From contig NC_007503.1 in NCBI RefSeq assembly GCF_000012865.1, positions 1,710,001 to 1,774,000 of the forward strand: a DNA stretch of 64,000 bases, written 5' to 3'. Under the pieces are notes generated by a model, which saw only the letters and a list, made by a program, of their open reading frames with translations, ran no database searches and was not told the origin of the DNA. Every line of letters begins with the position of its first letter. Position 1 is the first letter of the stretch. Below, one piece after another: positions 52,256 through 61,105 of this stretch. A program made the translations under genes and the position numbers. The DNA comes from Carboxydothermus hydrogenoformans Z-2901. Its GTDB lineage: Bacteria > Bacillota > Z-2901 > Carboxydothermales > Carboxydothermaceae.

Positions 52256-53323
52256 TTATTCCACCTCCCGGGCCAGGGCTAATACTTTTTCCAAAACTTC
52301 TTTGCTTTCGGGTACCATACCTCCCGTTCTGCCAAAAAACTCTACGTCAATTCTTCCATTAACCGCCAGGCGCACATCTTCCACCATCTGTCCGCCGCTC
52401 ATCTCCACCGTTAATATTTTTTTAGCTACTGGAATATTGGCCGCAGTAAAAGCTTTCCTGGGAAAGGGCCAGAGGGTAATAGGTCGAATCAAGCCAGCCT
52501 TAATTCCCCGCTCCCGTACTTTCAGCACCACACTTTTCGCAATGCGCGCCATCGTGCCAAAACTTACTAAGATAATTTGGGCATCTTCCACTAAAAAATT
52601 TTCATGTAATGGCTCACTTTCTTCAATTTGCCGGTATTTGGCAAATTGCTGTTCTAAATGCTTTTCATTTTCTTCCGGAACGATATAGAGGGAATTTATT
52701 ATCCTTCTGGTCTTATCATCCCGCTCAATTTTCCCGGTAGCCGCCCAGGGTTTGGGCGGCGGGTTTATTTCCTTTAAAGGCGGCAGTTCTACCGGCTCCA
52801 TTACCTGCCCCAAGATTCCATCTCCCAGAACCATCACCGGCATGCGGTATTTATCCGCTAAATCAAAGGCTTTCTCCATTAAAGTAAAAATTTCCGCCAC
52901 ATTGGCCGGTGCTAAAACAATAACCCGGTAATCCCCATGTCCCCCACCCTTTACAGCCTGGAAATAATCGGCCTGGGTAGGAGCAATATTGCCCAGCCCC
53001 GGACCTCCCCGCATAATATTGACGATAACCGCCGGAAGCTCGGCTCCCGCTAAATAGGAAATCCCCTCCTGCATTAAGCTAATCCCCGGTCCCGAAGAAG
53101 ACGTCATCACCCTGGCTCCGGCGGCAGCCGCTCCATAAACCATGTTAATTGCCGCTACTTCACTTTCCGCCTGTAAAAACACCCCTCCCACTTCCGGTAG
53201 CCTTTGGGCTAAATAATGGGGTACCTCACTTTGGGGGGTAATGGGATAACCAAAAAAATAACGGCAACCGGCCCGGACCGCAGCTTCGGCAAACGCTTCA
53301 TTCCCCTTCATCAACACTTTCAT
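52256..53323 (-). CDS. korA: 2-oxoacid:ferredoxin oxidoreductase, alpha subunit
   Basis: 355 residues with the N-terminal KGNEAFAEAAVRAGCRYFFGYPITPQSE and the SSSGPGISLMQEGISYLAGAELPAVIVNI block, plus the MVLGDGILGQVMEP region. The start at 53323, with GGAGGTGAACAAAAA upstream, overlaps the ferredoxin stop by 4 bases. In anaerobes the enzyme feeds biosynthesis or the incomplete TCA cycle through ferredoxin. Confidence 0.88.
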   Translation of the reverse strand: MKVLMKGNEAFAEAAVRAGCRYFFGYPITPQSEVPHYLAQRLPEVGGVFLQAESEVAAINMVYGAAAAGARVMTSSSGPGISLMQEGISYLAGAELPAVIVNIMRGGPGLGNIAPTQADYFQAVKGGGHGDYRVIVLAPANVAEIFTLMEKAFDLADKYRMPVMVLGDGILGQVMEPVELPPLKEINPPPKPWAATGKIERDDKTRRIINSLYIVPEENEKHLEQQFAKYRQIEESEPLHENFLVEDAQIILVSFGTMARIAKSVVLKVRERGIKAGLIRPITLWPFPRKAFTAANIPVAKKILTVEMSGGQMVEDVRLAVNGRIDVEFFGRTGGMVPESKEVLEKVLALAREVE

Positions 53324-53529
53324 TTTTTGTTCACCTCCACCGTCAAAGCCGCATCGGGACAGACCAGGTAACAAAAACCGCATTCCCGGCAGTTTTCGGG
53401 ATTTACCACTTCTACAGGGTTATAACCTAACAAATTAATCTCCCGGGAAACCCCCAGGACCTTGGCCGGACAAATATTAATACAAAGTCCGCAACTTTTA
53501 CAGTACTCCTTAGAAACAACTACACCCAA
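53320..53529 (-). CDS. korD: 2-oxoacid:ferredoxin oxidoreductase, delta (ferredoxin) subunit
   Basis: A 69-residue two-cluster ferredoxin. Its cysteine groups, CKSCGLCINICP and CRECGFCYLVCP, are both C-x2-C-x2-C-x3-C-P, the standard [4Fe-4S] pattern. It should carry electrons from KorAB. It starts at a TTG behind a strong G-rich site and precedes korA with a 4-base overlap. Confidence 0.9.
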   Translation of the reverse strand: MGVVVSKEYCKSCGLCINICPAKVLGVSREINLLGYNPVEVVNPENCRECGFCYLVCPDAALTVEVNKK

Positions 53530-53551
53530 CTTGCTCCCCCCCTCTTTATCT

Positions 53552-53586
53552 TAAAAGAAAAAGCGGTCCCCATAACCGCTTTTTTA
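53552..53586 (-). terminator. Intrinsic terminator between the glycosyltransferase and kor operons
   Basis: On the minus strand AAAGCGGT with ACCGCTTT around a TATGGGG loop, followed by TTTCTTTT. The plus strand has A/T-rich ends on both sides, so it could work in both directions, but only minus-strand genes flank it. Confidence 0.85.
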
Positions 53587-53627
53587 AAATTTTTGTACTT
53601 ATTCGACTTTTTTGGCAGAAATCCTTC

Positions 53628-54407
53628 TTACCTTCCCAGTTCATCAAGGTAGCTTAATACCCGATTATTTTTAATAATTTCCGTCAGTGAATATTTTTCC
53701 GTAAAAAGGTGAAACAAAATCAAAAAAACCACAACTCCAACTTTTACTTTAAAAGAAAAAAGGAGCACTCCCGAATAACCTAAAATAAATCCAAGCACAT
53801 TGGAACCGGCATCTCCCATCATTACCTTGGCCTTTAAATCCAAAGGTAGGTAAGCGGAAATAATCCCTAAAGCCAAAAAGAGGAAAGTCACCGCCGGGTA
53901 ATTAAAGTAACTAATTCCAATGATGAGGCCAATTAAGATAAACACCTTCCCCGCTCTTCCCGGACGAAGATCAAAAAGGTTCATAAAATTAATCCCCAGG
54001 ACTATCAGTAAAAAATCTACGATAAAATACCAAAAAGGCTCTTTTACCGTCAACATCAAAGCTAAGAAAGCACCACCAATTGCTTTTAAAGCTCCGGTAG
54101 TAAGTTCGTGCTCAAAAATTAACTTTTTAAAATGACCTTTTAGCCCTTTGGCCCTGGCATCGCCCAAAAAATCATCGATAATCCCTAAAAAAGTCATGGT
54201 CGAAACCCCTGAATAAAACAAAAACCAGTAACTTCCCCGGGAAAAAATTAAGATTAGCGGTGCCACCAAAAGCATCACTAACAAAAAAACCACTCCCCCC
54301 GATTGGGGAATTAACTCACCGCGAAAATTTTGCCTTAAATGTCCTGTCTTGATTAGCAAGTTTAAAACGGGAGATATTGTCAGGCGAGTTACAATGTAGG
54401 CAACCAC
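53628..54407 (-). CDS. MraY/WecA-family phosphosugar transferase-like protein
   Basis: At least 259 residues, polytopic, with the family motifs LGIIDDFLGDARAKGLKGHFK, FMNLFDLRPGRAGK and MMGDAGSNVLGFILGYSG. It looks like a glycosyltransferase-family-4 enzyme that moves a sugar phosphate onto undecaprenyl phosphate. It is short at its N terminus: the GTG start has no ribosome binding site, while the open frame reaches an ATC (54437) with AGGGGGTG at 6 bases. See findings. It follows a glycosyltransferase gene. Confidence 0.8.
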   Translation of the reverse strand: MVAYIVTRLTISPVLNLLIKTGHLRQNFRGELIPQSGGVVFLLVMLLVAPLILIFSRGSYWFLFYSGVSTMTFLGIIDDFLGDARAKGLKGHFKKLIFEHELTTGALKAIGGAFLALMLTVKEPFWYFIVDFLLIVLGINFMNLFDLRPGRAGKVFILIGLIIGISYFNYPAVTFLFLALGIISAYLPLDLKAKVMMGDAGSNVLGFILGYSGVLLFSFKVKVGVVVFLILFHLFTEKYSLTEIIKNNRVLSYLDELGR

Positions 54408-54443
54408 AAAAAATAAAACTTTCGTAAAGATTGGTTACACCCC

Positions 54444-55121
54444 CTATTTACTCCCAACCTTTCGTCTGATAATTTCTTTTAAAATATCGGCAAATTGTCT
54501 ACCGCGATGAATAAAACCCTTTAAATCCCTCCCGGTCTCCCGGTGGGTCATTGGCACCGCCACTTCAACAATCCGGTAACCTTTTTTAAGAGCATCCACC
54601 GTCATCCCAAACTCCAAAGCATAACCTTCCGCCAGAGGAAGTAATCCTAAAAAGCTTTCCCGGGTAAAAGCCCTTTGTCCCGATAATACCGCTTCCACCA
54701 CCTGTCCCGTAAAACTTTTTAATCCCCACCGAGTTAACCTTTTTACCAGGCCAAAGCCCCCTTTTTTCCTCGGAGCACCAAAACGCGCAATAACCATATC
54801 GGCTTCGCCGGTAAAAAGTGGAGTTAAAAGTTTTTCCGCATAGACTGCCGAATTTCCTAAATCTCCATCTAACAATAAAACAAAATCGCCGGTAAACTCC
54901 CTGGCTCCCGCTTCAATAGCTTTCCCCTTGCCAACATTCTGGGAAAGTTTAATAACTTTAGCTCCTGCCAAAACCGCCTCATTATAGGTGTTATCCGTGG
55001 AGCCGTCATCAACAACAATAACTTCTTCTACACCGGAAATTTTAAACGAAGCTTTTACGGTTTCCCCGATTCTTCCTTCCTCATTATAAGCTGGAATGAT
55101 TACCGAAACTTTTTTCCCCAT
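54444..55121 (-). CDS. Family 2 glycosyltransferase
   Basis: 225 residues with an N-terminal GT-A fold: VSVIIPAYNEEGRIGETV, the VVDDGSTDNT donor-binding motif and LLDGDLGNS (DxD-like). There is no transmembrane tail, unlike DPM1/GtrB proteins. It lies between the MraY-like protein and the SteA/SteB genes, so a role in an envelope glycan is likely, but the donor is unknown. Confidence 0.88.
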   Translation of the reverse strand: MGKKVSVIIPAYNEEGRIGETVKASFKISGVEEVIVVDDGSTDNTYNEAVLAGAKVIKLSQNVGKGKAIEAGAREFTGDFVLLLDGDLGNSAVYAEKLLTPLFTGEADMVIARFGAPRKKGGFGLVKRLTRWGLKSFTGQVVEAVLSGQRAFTRESFLGLLPLAEGYALEFGMTVDALKKGYRIVEVAVPMTHRETGRDLKGFIHRGRQFADILKEIIRRKVGSK

Positions 55122-55131
55122 ATTTTCCCCC

Positions 55132-56013
55132 TTACTGCCCCATGGGCGGTATTAACCTTTTGGCAGTGCTTTTAATGCCGTAATCTCCCTTTACTCCCAG
55201 TAAACCATAAACTAAACTTAACTGTCCCGAAGGCAGGTCCAAATCATCTATTGTCGTAATTCTTTCCTTCTGGTAAAACTTAATATAGGACTTTTCAACG
55301 TTGCTGTACTCTCCCCCAATTACCACCGGTACAGTCTTTAAAAACTTAATAAGCGGAAGGTCAAGATAGTTCACCAAATCACTTTCATTTAGACCGCCAC
55401 CGATAACCACCACACCATCTAAAGGCACTCCATATTTCCCGGTTATTTTTAAAGCATCGGTTTTGGCTAAAGTTAAAAGGGTCGAACCGTCTCCCGGAGT
55501 TAAAAGATTCTTCCCCACTTCCAGGGCAAATTTGGTGTAGAATTCTTTTTTATCCTTGGTTTGCCATTTCATCTGGCTTTTAATATAATCTATATCCGCA
55601 GGATTGGTAAGTTCCTCCGGTATAATTTCAGTAACACTGACAATTTCCGCTCCCGCCTTTTTTAAAACTTCTTTTACCTCATCGTTTAGGCCGTAATAGC
55701 CGGTTACAACAATCGCCACTTTTTTGCCGGTTAATTTGCCCTTAATCAGCACGGGTAAGGTTTCTTCCTGATATTGTTTTAAAACTTTATTGGTTACTTC
55801 CAACTCTTCATTTAGAGCTTCCAGCTCATCATTTTTTTTCTTAAGTTCGTCCAAGCGTTTTTCAATCCCCAGGGTAAGTTGCTTTTGCTGCTTTAAAATT
55901 GCTTCACCAATTCGGTTATCATATCCTAAGGAAGTTCCGATAAAAATTCCCAGGCCCAAAGCTAAAAATACCGCTATTAACGACGCAATGTGGTATTTAA
56001 AATCTATAATCAT
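55132..56013 (-). CDS. steB: SteB-like membrane protein (copper-transporter MctB family fold)
   Basis: 293 residues: one N-terminal helix (YHIASLIAVFLALGLGIFIGTSLG), a coiled coil (about 45-80, rich in leucine and lysine) and an external domain. In actinobacteria and Firmicutes this family is often encoded beside SteA, as here, and the partner is implicated in division-site cell wall work. The start at 56013 has GGAGG at 10 bases. Confidence 0.8.
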   Translation of the reverse strand: MIIDFKYHIASLIAVFLALGLGIFIGTSLGYDNRIGEAILKQQKQLTLGIEKRLDELKKKNDELEALNEELEVTNKVLKQYQEETLPVLIKGKLTGKKVAIVVTGYYGLNDEVKEVLKKAGAEIVSVTEIIPEELTNPADIDYIKSQMKWQTKDKKEFYTKFALEVGKNLLTPGDGSTLLTLAKTDALKITGKYGVPLDGVVVIGGGLNESDLVNYLDLPLIKFLKTVPVVIGGEYSNVEKSYIKFYQKERITTIDDLDLPSGQLSLVYGLLGVKGDYGIKSTAKRLIPPMGQ

Positions 56014-56032
56014 AACAAAATCGCCTCCAATA

Positions 56033-57154
56033 CTATATTCCAAATAAAAGCTTGAGCTGAATTAACAAAACCCGGAATAAATTTCTGGTAACCGGCGACA
56101 CAGCTAAAATAATTAAAACAGGAATTAAAGCCGCAACAATCAGGTGGAGTAAATATCTTGCTTTCAAGCGACTTTTGTACAGTTTATTAACCCCTTTGGC
56201 ATCCACAAGTTTAGCGCCCACAAGTAAGCGCACCAAAAAAGTACTACCCATTCCTTTGCGCCCCTTCTCTAAAAAATCAAAAAGATTGGAATGGGTTCCC
56301 ACCGCGACAATTAATTCCGCACCTTTTTCATACGCTAACAGCATGGCTATATCTTCCGATGTTCCCGGAGCTGGATAAATTTTAGCGTTAAGTCCTAAAT
56401 CCCGAAGTCGTTTTAAACCCGGCGCTTCACCGTTCGGATAAGCATGGACGATAATTTCTGCCCCGCATTTTAACGTTTCATCGCTAACGCTATCCATATC
56501 TCCAATAATAATGTCCGGACAGTAACCCGCTTCCCTTAAAGCATCCGCCCCACCATCAACTCCAATTAAAACGGGTCTGACTTCATTTATATATATGCGG
56601 ATAGCTTTTAAATCCTCCTGATAATTATGGCCCCGAACCACAATCAAGGCGTGCCTTCCCCGAAAATCAGTTTTTATCGGCGGAGGCGGATACTGTCCTA
56701 AAACAAGCCCCGTCTCCTTTTGGGCATAATGTAAGGTATTTTCGATAAAGGCCAACATGGTTTCTCCTAAATTTTCCTTGGTAGCTTCCATTTTAGCTTT
56801 GATTTTTTCTTCATTTAAAACCGTGCCTTCGCCCAAAAACTCGTCATTTCTATAAATTTTCCCATCCCTAATAATTAAAAAATCGCCTTCGTTTAAAATC
56901 TCAAAAAGTTTTTGGGGAGCCTCATCAATAAGGATAATCCCATTTTGCACAAGTAAAAGCGGCCCAATGTTGGGGTATTTACCGCTAATGGATTGAGCGC
57001 AGTTAATAACTGCCTTTACCTTCTTTTCAATGAGGCCACGGGCCGCTACCTCATCAATATCCTGGTGGTCAATAACGGCTATTTGACCCGGTTTTAAGCG
57101 TTTTACTAAATTTTTCGTTTTTTTGTCTAAAAGGGCTACGCCCTTGATTTCCAT
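56033..57154 (-). CDS. steA: SteA-like thiamin-pyrophosphokinase-fold membrane protein
   Basis: 373 residues with a SteA-type N terminus (GQIAVIDHQDIDEVAARGLIEKKVKAVINCA), a thiamin-pyrophosphokinase-like middle (VGVDGGADALREAGYCPDIIIGDMDSVSDETLK) and two C-terminal hydrophobic segments. Relatives act with SteB in cytokinesis in Corynebacterium. The ATG at 57154 has GGGGTGG upstream. It lies just after spo0A with an extended -10 promoter. Confidence 0.85.
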   Translation of the reverse strand: MEIKGVALLDKKTKNLVKRLKPGQIAVIDHQDIDEVAARGLIEKKVKAVINCAQSISGKYPNIGPLLLVQNGIILIDEAPQKLFEILNEGDFLIIRDGKIYRNDEFLGEGTVLNEEKIKAKMEATKENLGETMLAFIENTLHYAQKETGLVLGQYPPPPIKTDFRGRHALIVVRGHNYQEDLKAIRIYINEVRPVLIGVDGGADALREAGYCPDIIIGDMDSVSDETLKCGAEIIVHAYPNGEAPGLKRLRDLGLNAKIYPAPGTSEDIAMLLAYEKGAELIVAVGTHSNLFDFLEKGRKGMGSTFLVRLLVGAKLVDAKGVNKLYKSRLKARYLLHLIVAALIPVLIILAVSPVTRNLFRVLLIQLKLLFGI

Positions 57155-57187
57155 TTGTTGCCACCCCAAGATACTTTTTTCCTTCCT

Positions 57188-57196
57188 ATTATAGCA
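57188..57196 (-). promoter_or_regulatory. Extended -10 promoter of steA
   Basis: On the minus strand TGCTATAAT: a perfect TATAAT with the TGN extension, about 35 bases before the steA start. The region where a -35 would lie is the spo0A terminator hairpin, so the two elements share sequence. Confidence 0.65.
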
Positions 57197-57200
57197 CAGT

Positions 57201-57224
57201 AAAAAACGCCAGGAAACCTGGCGC
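57201..57224 (-). terminator. Intrinsic terminator after spo0A
   Basis: On the minus strand CGCCAGG-TTT-CCTGGCG followed by six U residues, about 20 bases past the spo0A stop. Confidence 0.9.
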
Positions 57225-57242
57225 TTACCGTAAAACTTATTA

Positions 57243-58034
57243 TTAACTAACCTTGGCTTCTAAACGCAAACGGTCGGCAATTATAGCAATAAACTCGGAA
57301 TTAGTAGGTTTACCCCGTTCGACATCAATAGTATAACCAAAATACTTGTTAATTAACTCAATATTCCCTCGATCCCAGGCCAGTTCAATGGCATGGCGGG
57401 TGGCCCTCTCTACACGGCTGGGAGTGGTATGATACTTTTGAGCAATCATGGGATATAACTCCTTGGTTATTGCCCCTAAAAGATTCACTTCTTTCGTAAC
57501 CATTAAAATGGCGTCCCTTAAATAATGATAACCCTTAATATGGGCCGGTACACCCATTTCATGGATGATATTGGTTACCAATAACTCCAGATTTTTTGTT
57601 TTGGGTAATTGGGACGAAAGAACGGAAGTTGTATTGGAAGCAGTTATTGGTTTGCTGGCAACCGTACCCTGCGCTAACTGTCTTATGCGCGCAGCTAAAA
57701 CCGAAAAATCAAAAGGTTTTAAAATATAATAATCAGCACCTAACTCCACCGCTTTTTGCGTTATTGATTCCTGGCCAAAAGCGGTGAGCAAAATTACTTT
57801 AGGTCTATCTTCAAATTCGGTAAGTTTTTCCAGCACGCCGATCCCGTCCAAATGGGGCATAATAATATCAAGAACTACAATATCAGGTTTTTGCTGGGCA
57901 ATTACCTCTAACCCATCAACGCCATTATGGGCTATTCCAGCAAGGAAAAAATCTTCCTGCTGGTTTATAAATTCTTTTAAAAGCTCACAAAACTCCCGGT
58001 TGTCATCAATGATGACAATTCTAATTGGATCCAC
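57243..58034 (-). CDS. spo0A: Sporulation master regulator Spo0A
   Basis: 263 residues. The receiver domain has acidic residues 10-11, the phosphorylated Asp56 (VVLDIIMP) and the conserved lysine (YYILKPFDF). The C-terminal DNA-binding domain has the recognition region [22 protein letters not shown]. It starts at GTG with AGGAGG at 8 bases. It should switch the sporulation genes in this window on, including its own through the nearby CGTCGAA box. Confidence 0.97.
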   Translation of the reverse strand: MDPIRIVIIDDNREFCELLKEFINQQEDFFLAGIAHNGVDGLEVIAQQKPDIVVLDIIMPHLDGIGVLEKLTEFEDRPKVILLTAFGQESITQKAVELGADYYILKPFDFSVLAARIRQLAQGTVASKPITASNTTSVLSSQLPKTKNLELLVTNIIHEMGVPAHIKGYHYLRDAILMVTKEVNLLGAITKELYPMIAQKYHTTPSRVERATRHAIELAWDRGNIELINKYFGYTIDVERGKPTNSEFIAIIADRLRLEAKVS

Positions 58035-59314
58035 TTCCCCCGCCTCCTAATAATTTCCTTTTTATTGCCTAAAATACATTTCGACGGTATAAATCTTTTT
58101 CCTGCTATTGACAAAATATTTTTTTCCGAAAAATAGCGACAGTATTTTACAAAAGAAAAAGTAGAGTTAAGCACCCAGAAGTTATTACTATTATACACTT
58201 CTTTTAACATGTTTTCTATAAGAATACCATAACCTTTGCTGCTATCACTTAAAAACACGTGGGTCACTACCCCTATAAACTTGCCTTCTTTAATTATCGG
58301 CGAACCGCTCATTCCCTGGACAATCCCGCCGGTTAGGCTTAACAGCCGGGGATCTTTTATCCTTAAGATTAAGTTTCGACCATCTTTTTGATACGGTCTC
58401 ACTTTTTCGACATAAACGGTAAATTTCTCTATTTTTTCTCCCTTTACAACCGTATAAATTTCCGCAGGCCCAGGTTTGACTTCCTCCTTAAAAGCAATCG
58501 GCACCGGTTTTGGAAAATAAGGATTTATTATTTCCTGGCTTGCTTTGCCAAAGATCCCGAATCGGTTATTTAAATACACGGTGCCTACAATGTTTTTATG
58601 GATAAATTTTCCAATTTTTTCCCCCGGCTGTCCTCTTCGGCTGGGATAAATTGCTTGAATTTTGGCCTCGACAATTTTTCCCTGCTGTACCGGAAAAACT
58701 TTGCCGGTATCCGGATCAATAATAGTATGGCCTAGAGCCCCAAAGGTTTTGTCCTGCGGGTTATAGTAAGACAGGGTCCCCAGTCCTGCAATATTGTCAC
58801 GAATAAATACGCCAATGCGCCAGCGTTTTTCCTCATCACTATATACCGGATTTATTTCCCGCTTAAACGTTTCTTTTCCCCGTTTAATAGTTAAAGTAAT
58901 TTTTTGTCCCCCCAGATGATTAATTAAATTTTTTAATTCAAATTCATGATTAACCGGAAGGTCGTTAACCTTAAAAATTAGGTCCCCTTCTTTGAGCTTT
59001 GCTTCCCGGGCTGGATTTATTTCGCCATCTTTGGTTTTTACGTCGGAAAAACCAACCACCATAACGCCAGGGGTTTTAAGATAAACCCCTATACTTTGCC
59101 CTCCGGGTACAAGATATTTTATGGGAATCTTTTTTTCGGAATTTTCTTTAATGGTGATTAAGCCCAATAATTTTACTTCAAGACAATTTTCTTTAGCTTT
59201 TGCCAGATTTGGTTGTTCCGGAAGGCTACTTAATTGTACACAGGTGCTTAAAACTCCTAACAGCAAAATAAAGACAATTACCAGCCATTTATCACGATAT
59301 TTTTCTTTTATCAA
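57977..59314 (-). CDS. spoIVB: SpoIVB serine peptidase with a C-terminal tail that runs into spo0A
   Basis: Forespore PDZ-protease that triggers sigma-K processing. An N-terminal signal/anchor segment ([16 protein letters not shown]) is followed by a PDZ domain ([21 protein letters not shown]), the catalytic His in [13 protein letters not shown] and Ser in [14 protein letters not shown]. The usual end is near [10 protein letters not shown]; here about 75 further residues (mostly basic and hydrophobic) continue through the spo0A promoter and 58 bases into spo0A. TTG start behind GGGGTG. The tail may be read-through. Confidence 0.9.
   Translation of the reverse strand: MIKEKYRDKWLVIVFILLLGVLSTCVQLSSLPEQPNLAKAKENCLEVKLLGLITIKENSEKKIPIKYLVPGGQSIGVYLKTPGVMVVGFSDVKTKDGEINPAREAKLKEGDLIFKVNDLPVNHEFELKNLINHLGGQKITLTIKRGKETFKREINPVYSDEEKRWRIGVFIRDNIAGLGTLSYYNPQDKTFGALGHTIIDPDTGKVFPVQQGKIVEAKIQAIYPSRRGQPGEKIGKFIHKNIVGTVYLNNRFGIFGKASQEIINPYFPKPVPIAFKEEVKPGPAEIYTVVKGEKIEKFTVYVEKVRPYQKDGRNLILRIKDPRLLSLTGGIVQGMSGSPIIKEGKFIGVVTHVFLSDSSKGYGILIENMLKEVYNSNNFWVLNSTFSFVKYCRYFSEKNILSIAGKRFIPSKCILGNKKEIIRRRGKWIQLELSSLMTTGSFVSF
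58080..58114 (-). promoter_or_regulatory. spo0A promoter region with 0A-like box
   Basis: On the minus strand TTGTCA (58109-58114), 17 bases and TATACC (58086-58091) form a sigma-A-like promoter. Overlapping it, GCAGGAAAA and GTCGAAATG fit a sigma-H site with one mismatch. CGTCGAA (58080-58086) matches the 0A box TGTCGAA at six of seven positions. Bacillus spo0A has a sigma-A promoter and a sigma-H promoter that responds to Spo0A. Confidence 0.65.
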
Positions 59315-59315
59315 T

Positions 59316-59406
59316 GGATATCACCCCATTTCATCGAGTTTTTTTGTTAATTTTATTTTTTCTCTTGTTTTCGTCGTTATGTTGTTATTTTTCTGGAGTG
59401 ATATCC
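59316..59406 (-). repeat. Inverted repeat enclosing the spoIVB leader and its ribosome binding site
   Basis: GGGGTGATATCC (59316-59327), which contains the spoIVB ribosome binding site, can pair with GGATATCACTCC (59395-59406) 67 bases upstream; 11 of 12 positions match. The span has no gene. Whether it folds in the cell is unknown. Confidence 0.55.
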
Positions 59407-59446
59407 AAAAAAAAAAAAAAAAATAGCGGTAATAACCGCTATTTTC
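59407..59446 (-). terminator. Intrinsic terminator after recN with a 17-U tract
   Basis: On the minus strand AAAATAGCGGTTATTACCGCTATTTT forms the hairpin and is followed by an unbroken run of 17 T bases (59407-59423). It overlaps the end of recN. The long homopolymer is exceptional for this window. Confidence 0.9.
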
Positions 59447-61097
59447 CTTTTTTGAGAATTTTTTCAGCCATTTCTAAATTTAGCGCTTCTATCTCCTTTT
59501 CGCCCAGCATTCGGGCAATTTCCCATTTTCTTTCCTCAAAAGTTAGTTTTTTCACCCGTGTTTCCGTACGTTCCTCGCTCACTATCTTTTCCACAACAAA
59601 ATGGGTATCCGCAAAACCGGCAATAATTGGGGAATGGGTAACTAAGAGTACCTGGTGATTTGACGATAACTTTTTTAATTTTTCGCCAACCACTTCGATA
59701 ATACTACCCCCAAGACCGGATTCAATCTCGTCAAAAATGAGAGTTTCATGCTCGTCTACCTGGTTAAAGTACAGCTTAAAGGAAAGTAACAGGCGGGATA
59801 ACTCTCCTCCCGAGGCAATTCTGGCCAGGGGTTTTAAATCTTCACCGGGATTGGGAAGAAAATAAAACTGAATAGCTTCATCCCCGCGCGGACCGGGGGA
59901 TGCGTCGGTAAAAACAACTTTTATTTGAGCATGCGGCATTAAAAGCTCTCTTAAATGCTGCGCAATGCTTTCTTCGAGCTTAACCGCAAGCTTTCTTCGA
60001 TATTCTTTAACCAGGGAATTTATTTTATAATAGTTTTCCCGCAATTTTACGGCCTTTTCCTGATAAAAAGCTTTATTTTCTTCAATTTCGCTTAAATTTT
60101 GGTATTCTTGCCGCGCCTTTTCCAAAAAATTCAAAACATCCTTCAGGGTAGGCCCGTACTTTTTCTTTAATAACTCGTAACGATAGAGCCTTTCTTCAAC
60201 CTCATCGGGATTAACGGATTGATTCTCCATATCGTCCAAGTAAGTTTTTAGATCCAAAGCCGCTTCTTCTAAAAGAAGGGTAGCTTCCTCGACTTTTTTT
60301 GAAATTTCCTCGGTAAAAGCGTCAAAACGGGCCGCCTCTTTTAAATCCTTGATGATTCTTCCCAACCGGTCAACAATTCCCGGTTCATTTTCGCCGTAAA
60401 TTTCCCGATAGGCATTGCCAATAAGTCCATAAAGCTTTTCCTGGTTTAAAAGCCTATTGTGTAAAAGCTTGAGCTGTTCTTCTTCTTCAAAAGAAGGGTT
60501 GATTTTTTCTATTTCATTAATGCAAAACTTTAAATAATCGATTCTTTTTAACCGCTCCATTTCCTGGGAAGTTATTTCCTCGTACTGTTTTTCCGCCTCC
60601 ACCCACGCTTCATAGGCCTCTTTTAGCTGTTTACACCACCGCTGAAATTCCTCATTACCCGTACGGTCTAAAAGCTTTAAGTGGTAAGAAGGAGCAAGAA
60701 GCATTTGCTGCTCATGCTGGGTCATAACATCAATTAACCCCAAAGTCACTTCCCGGTATAACGTTAACGGAACCACTGTGCCGTTAATCCGGGCAACCGA
60801 CTTACCGTCCGCCGTAATTTCCCGGGAAAAAATGTTCACCTCATCGGCAGGCAAACCGTACTCCCGAAGTTTCCGGCAAAGCTTTTCCGACTCAAAGGTT
60901 GCGGTTAAAAGGGCTTTACCCGTCCCTTTTCTCACCATATCCCCGCGGGCTTTCTGTCCTAAAAGTAAAAGTAGCGCATCAATTAGCATCGACTTTCCGG
61001 CCCCGGTTTCACCGGTAAGAACATTTAAGCCCGGGGTAAATTCCATATTTACCCGCTCGATCAACCCAAAATTCTCCACCGTCAAAGCTAAAAGCAT
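59439..61097 (-). CDS. recN: DNA repair protein RecN
   Basis: 552-residue SMC-like repair ATPase. Walker A (LTGETGAGKSMLID) is at the N terminus, Walker B and signature (IASGGELSRLLLSFK, TLIFDEIESGLGG) near the C terminus, with long coiled coils (about 150-360) between. The ATG follows AGGTGATGAT. Its place between argR and spoIVB matches Bacillus. Confidence 0.96.
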   Translation of the reverse strand: MLLALTVENFGLIERVNMEFTPGLNVLTGETGAGKSMLIDALLLLLGQKARGDMVRKGTGKALLTATFESEKLCRKLREYGLPADEVNIFSREITADGKSVARINGTVVPLTLYREVTLGLIDVMTQHEQQMLLAPSYHLKLLDRTGNEEFQRWCKQLKEAYEAWVEAEKQYEEITSQEMERLKRIDYLKFCINEIEKINPSFEEEEQLKLLHNRLLNQEKLYGLIGNAYREIYGENEPGIVDRLGRIIKDLKEAARFDAFTEEISKKVEEATLLLEEAALDLKTYLDDMENQSVNPDEVEERLYRYELLKKKYGPTLKDVLNFLEKARQEYQNLSEIEENKAFYQEKAVKLRENYYKINSLVKEYRRKLAVKLEESIAQHLRELLMPHAQIKVVFTDASPGPRGDEAIQFYFLPNPGEDLKPLARIASGGELSRLLLSFKLYFNQVDEHETLIFDEIESGLGGSIIEVVGEKLKKLSSNHQVLLVTHSPIIAGFADTHFVVEKIVSEERTETRVKKLTFEERKWEIARMLGEKEIEALNLEMAEKILKKGK

Positions 61098-61105
61098 ATC
61101 ATCAC

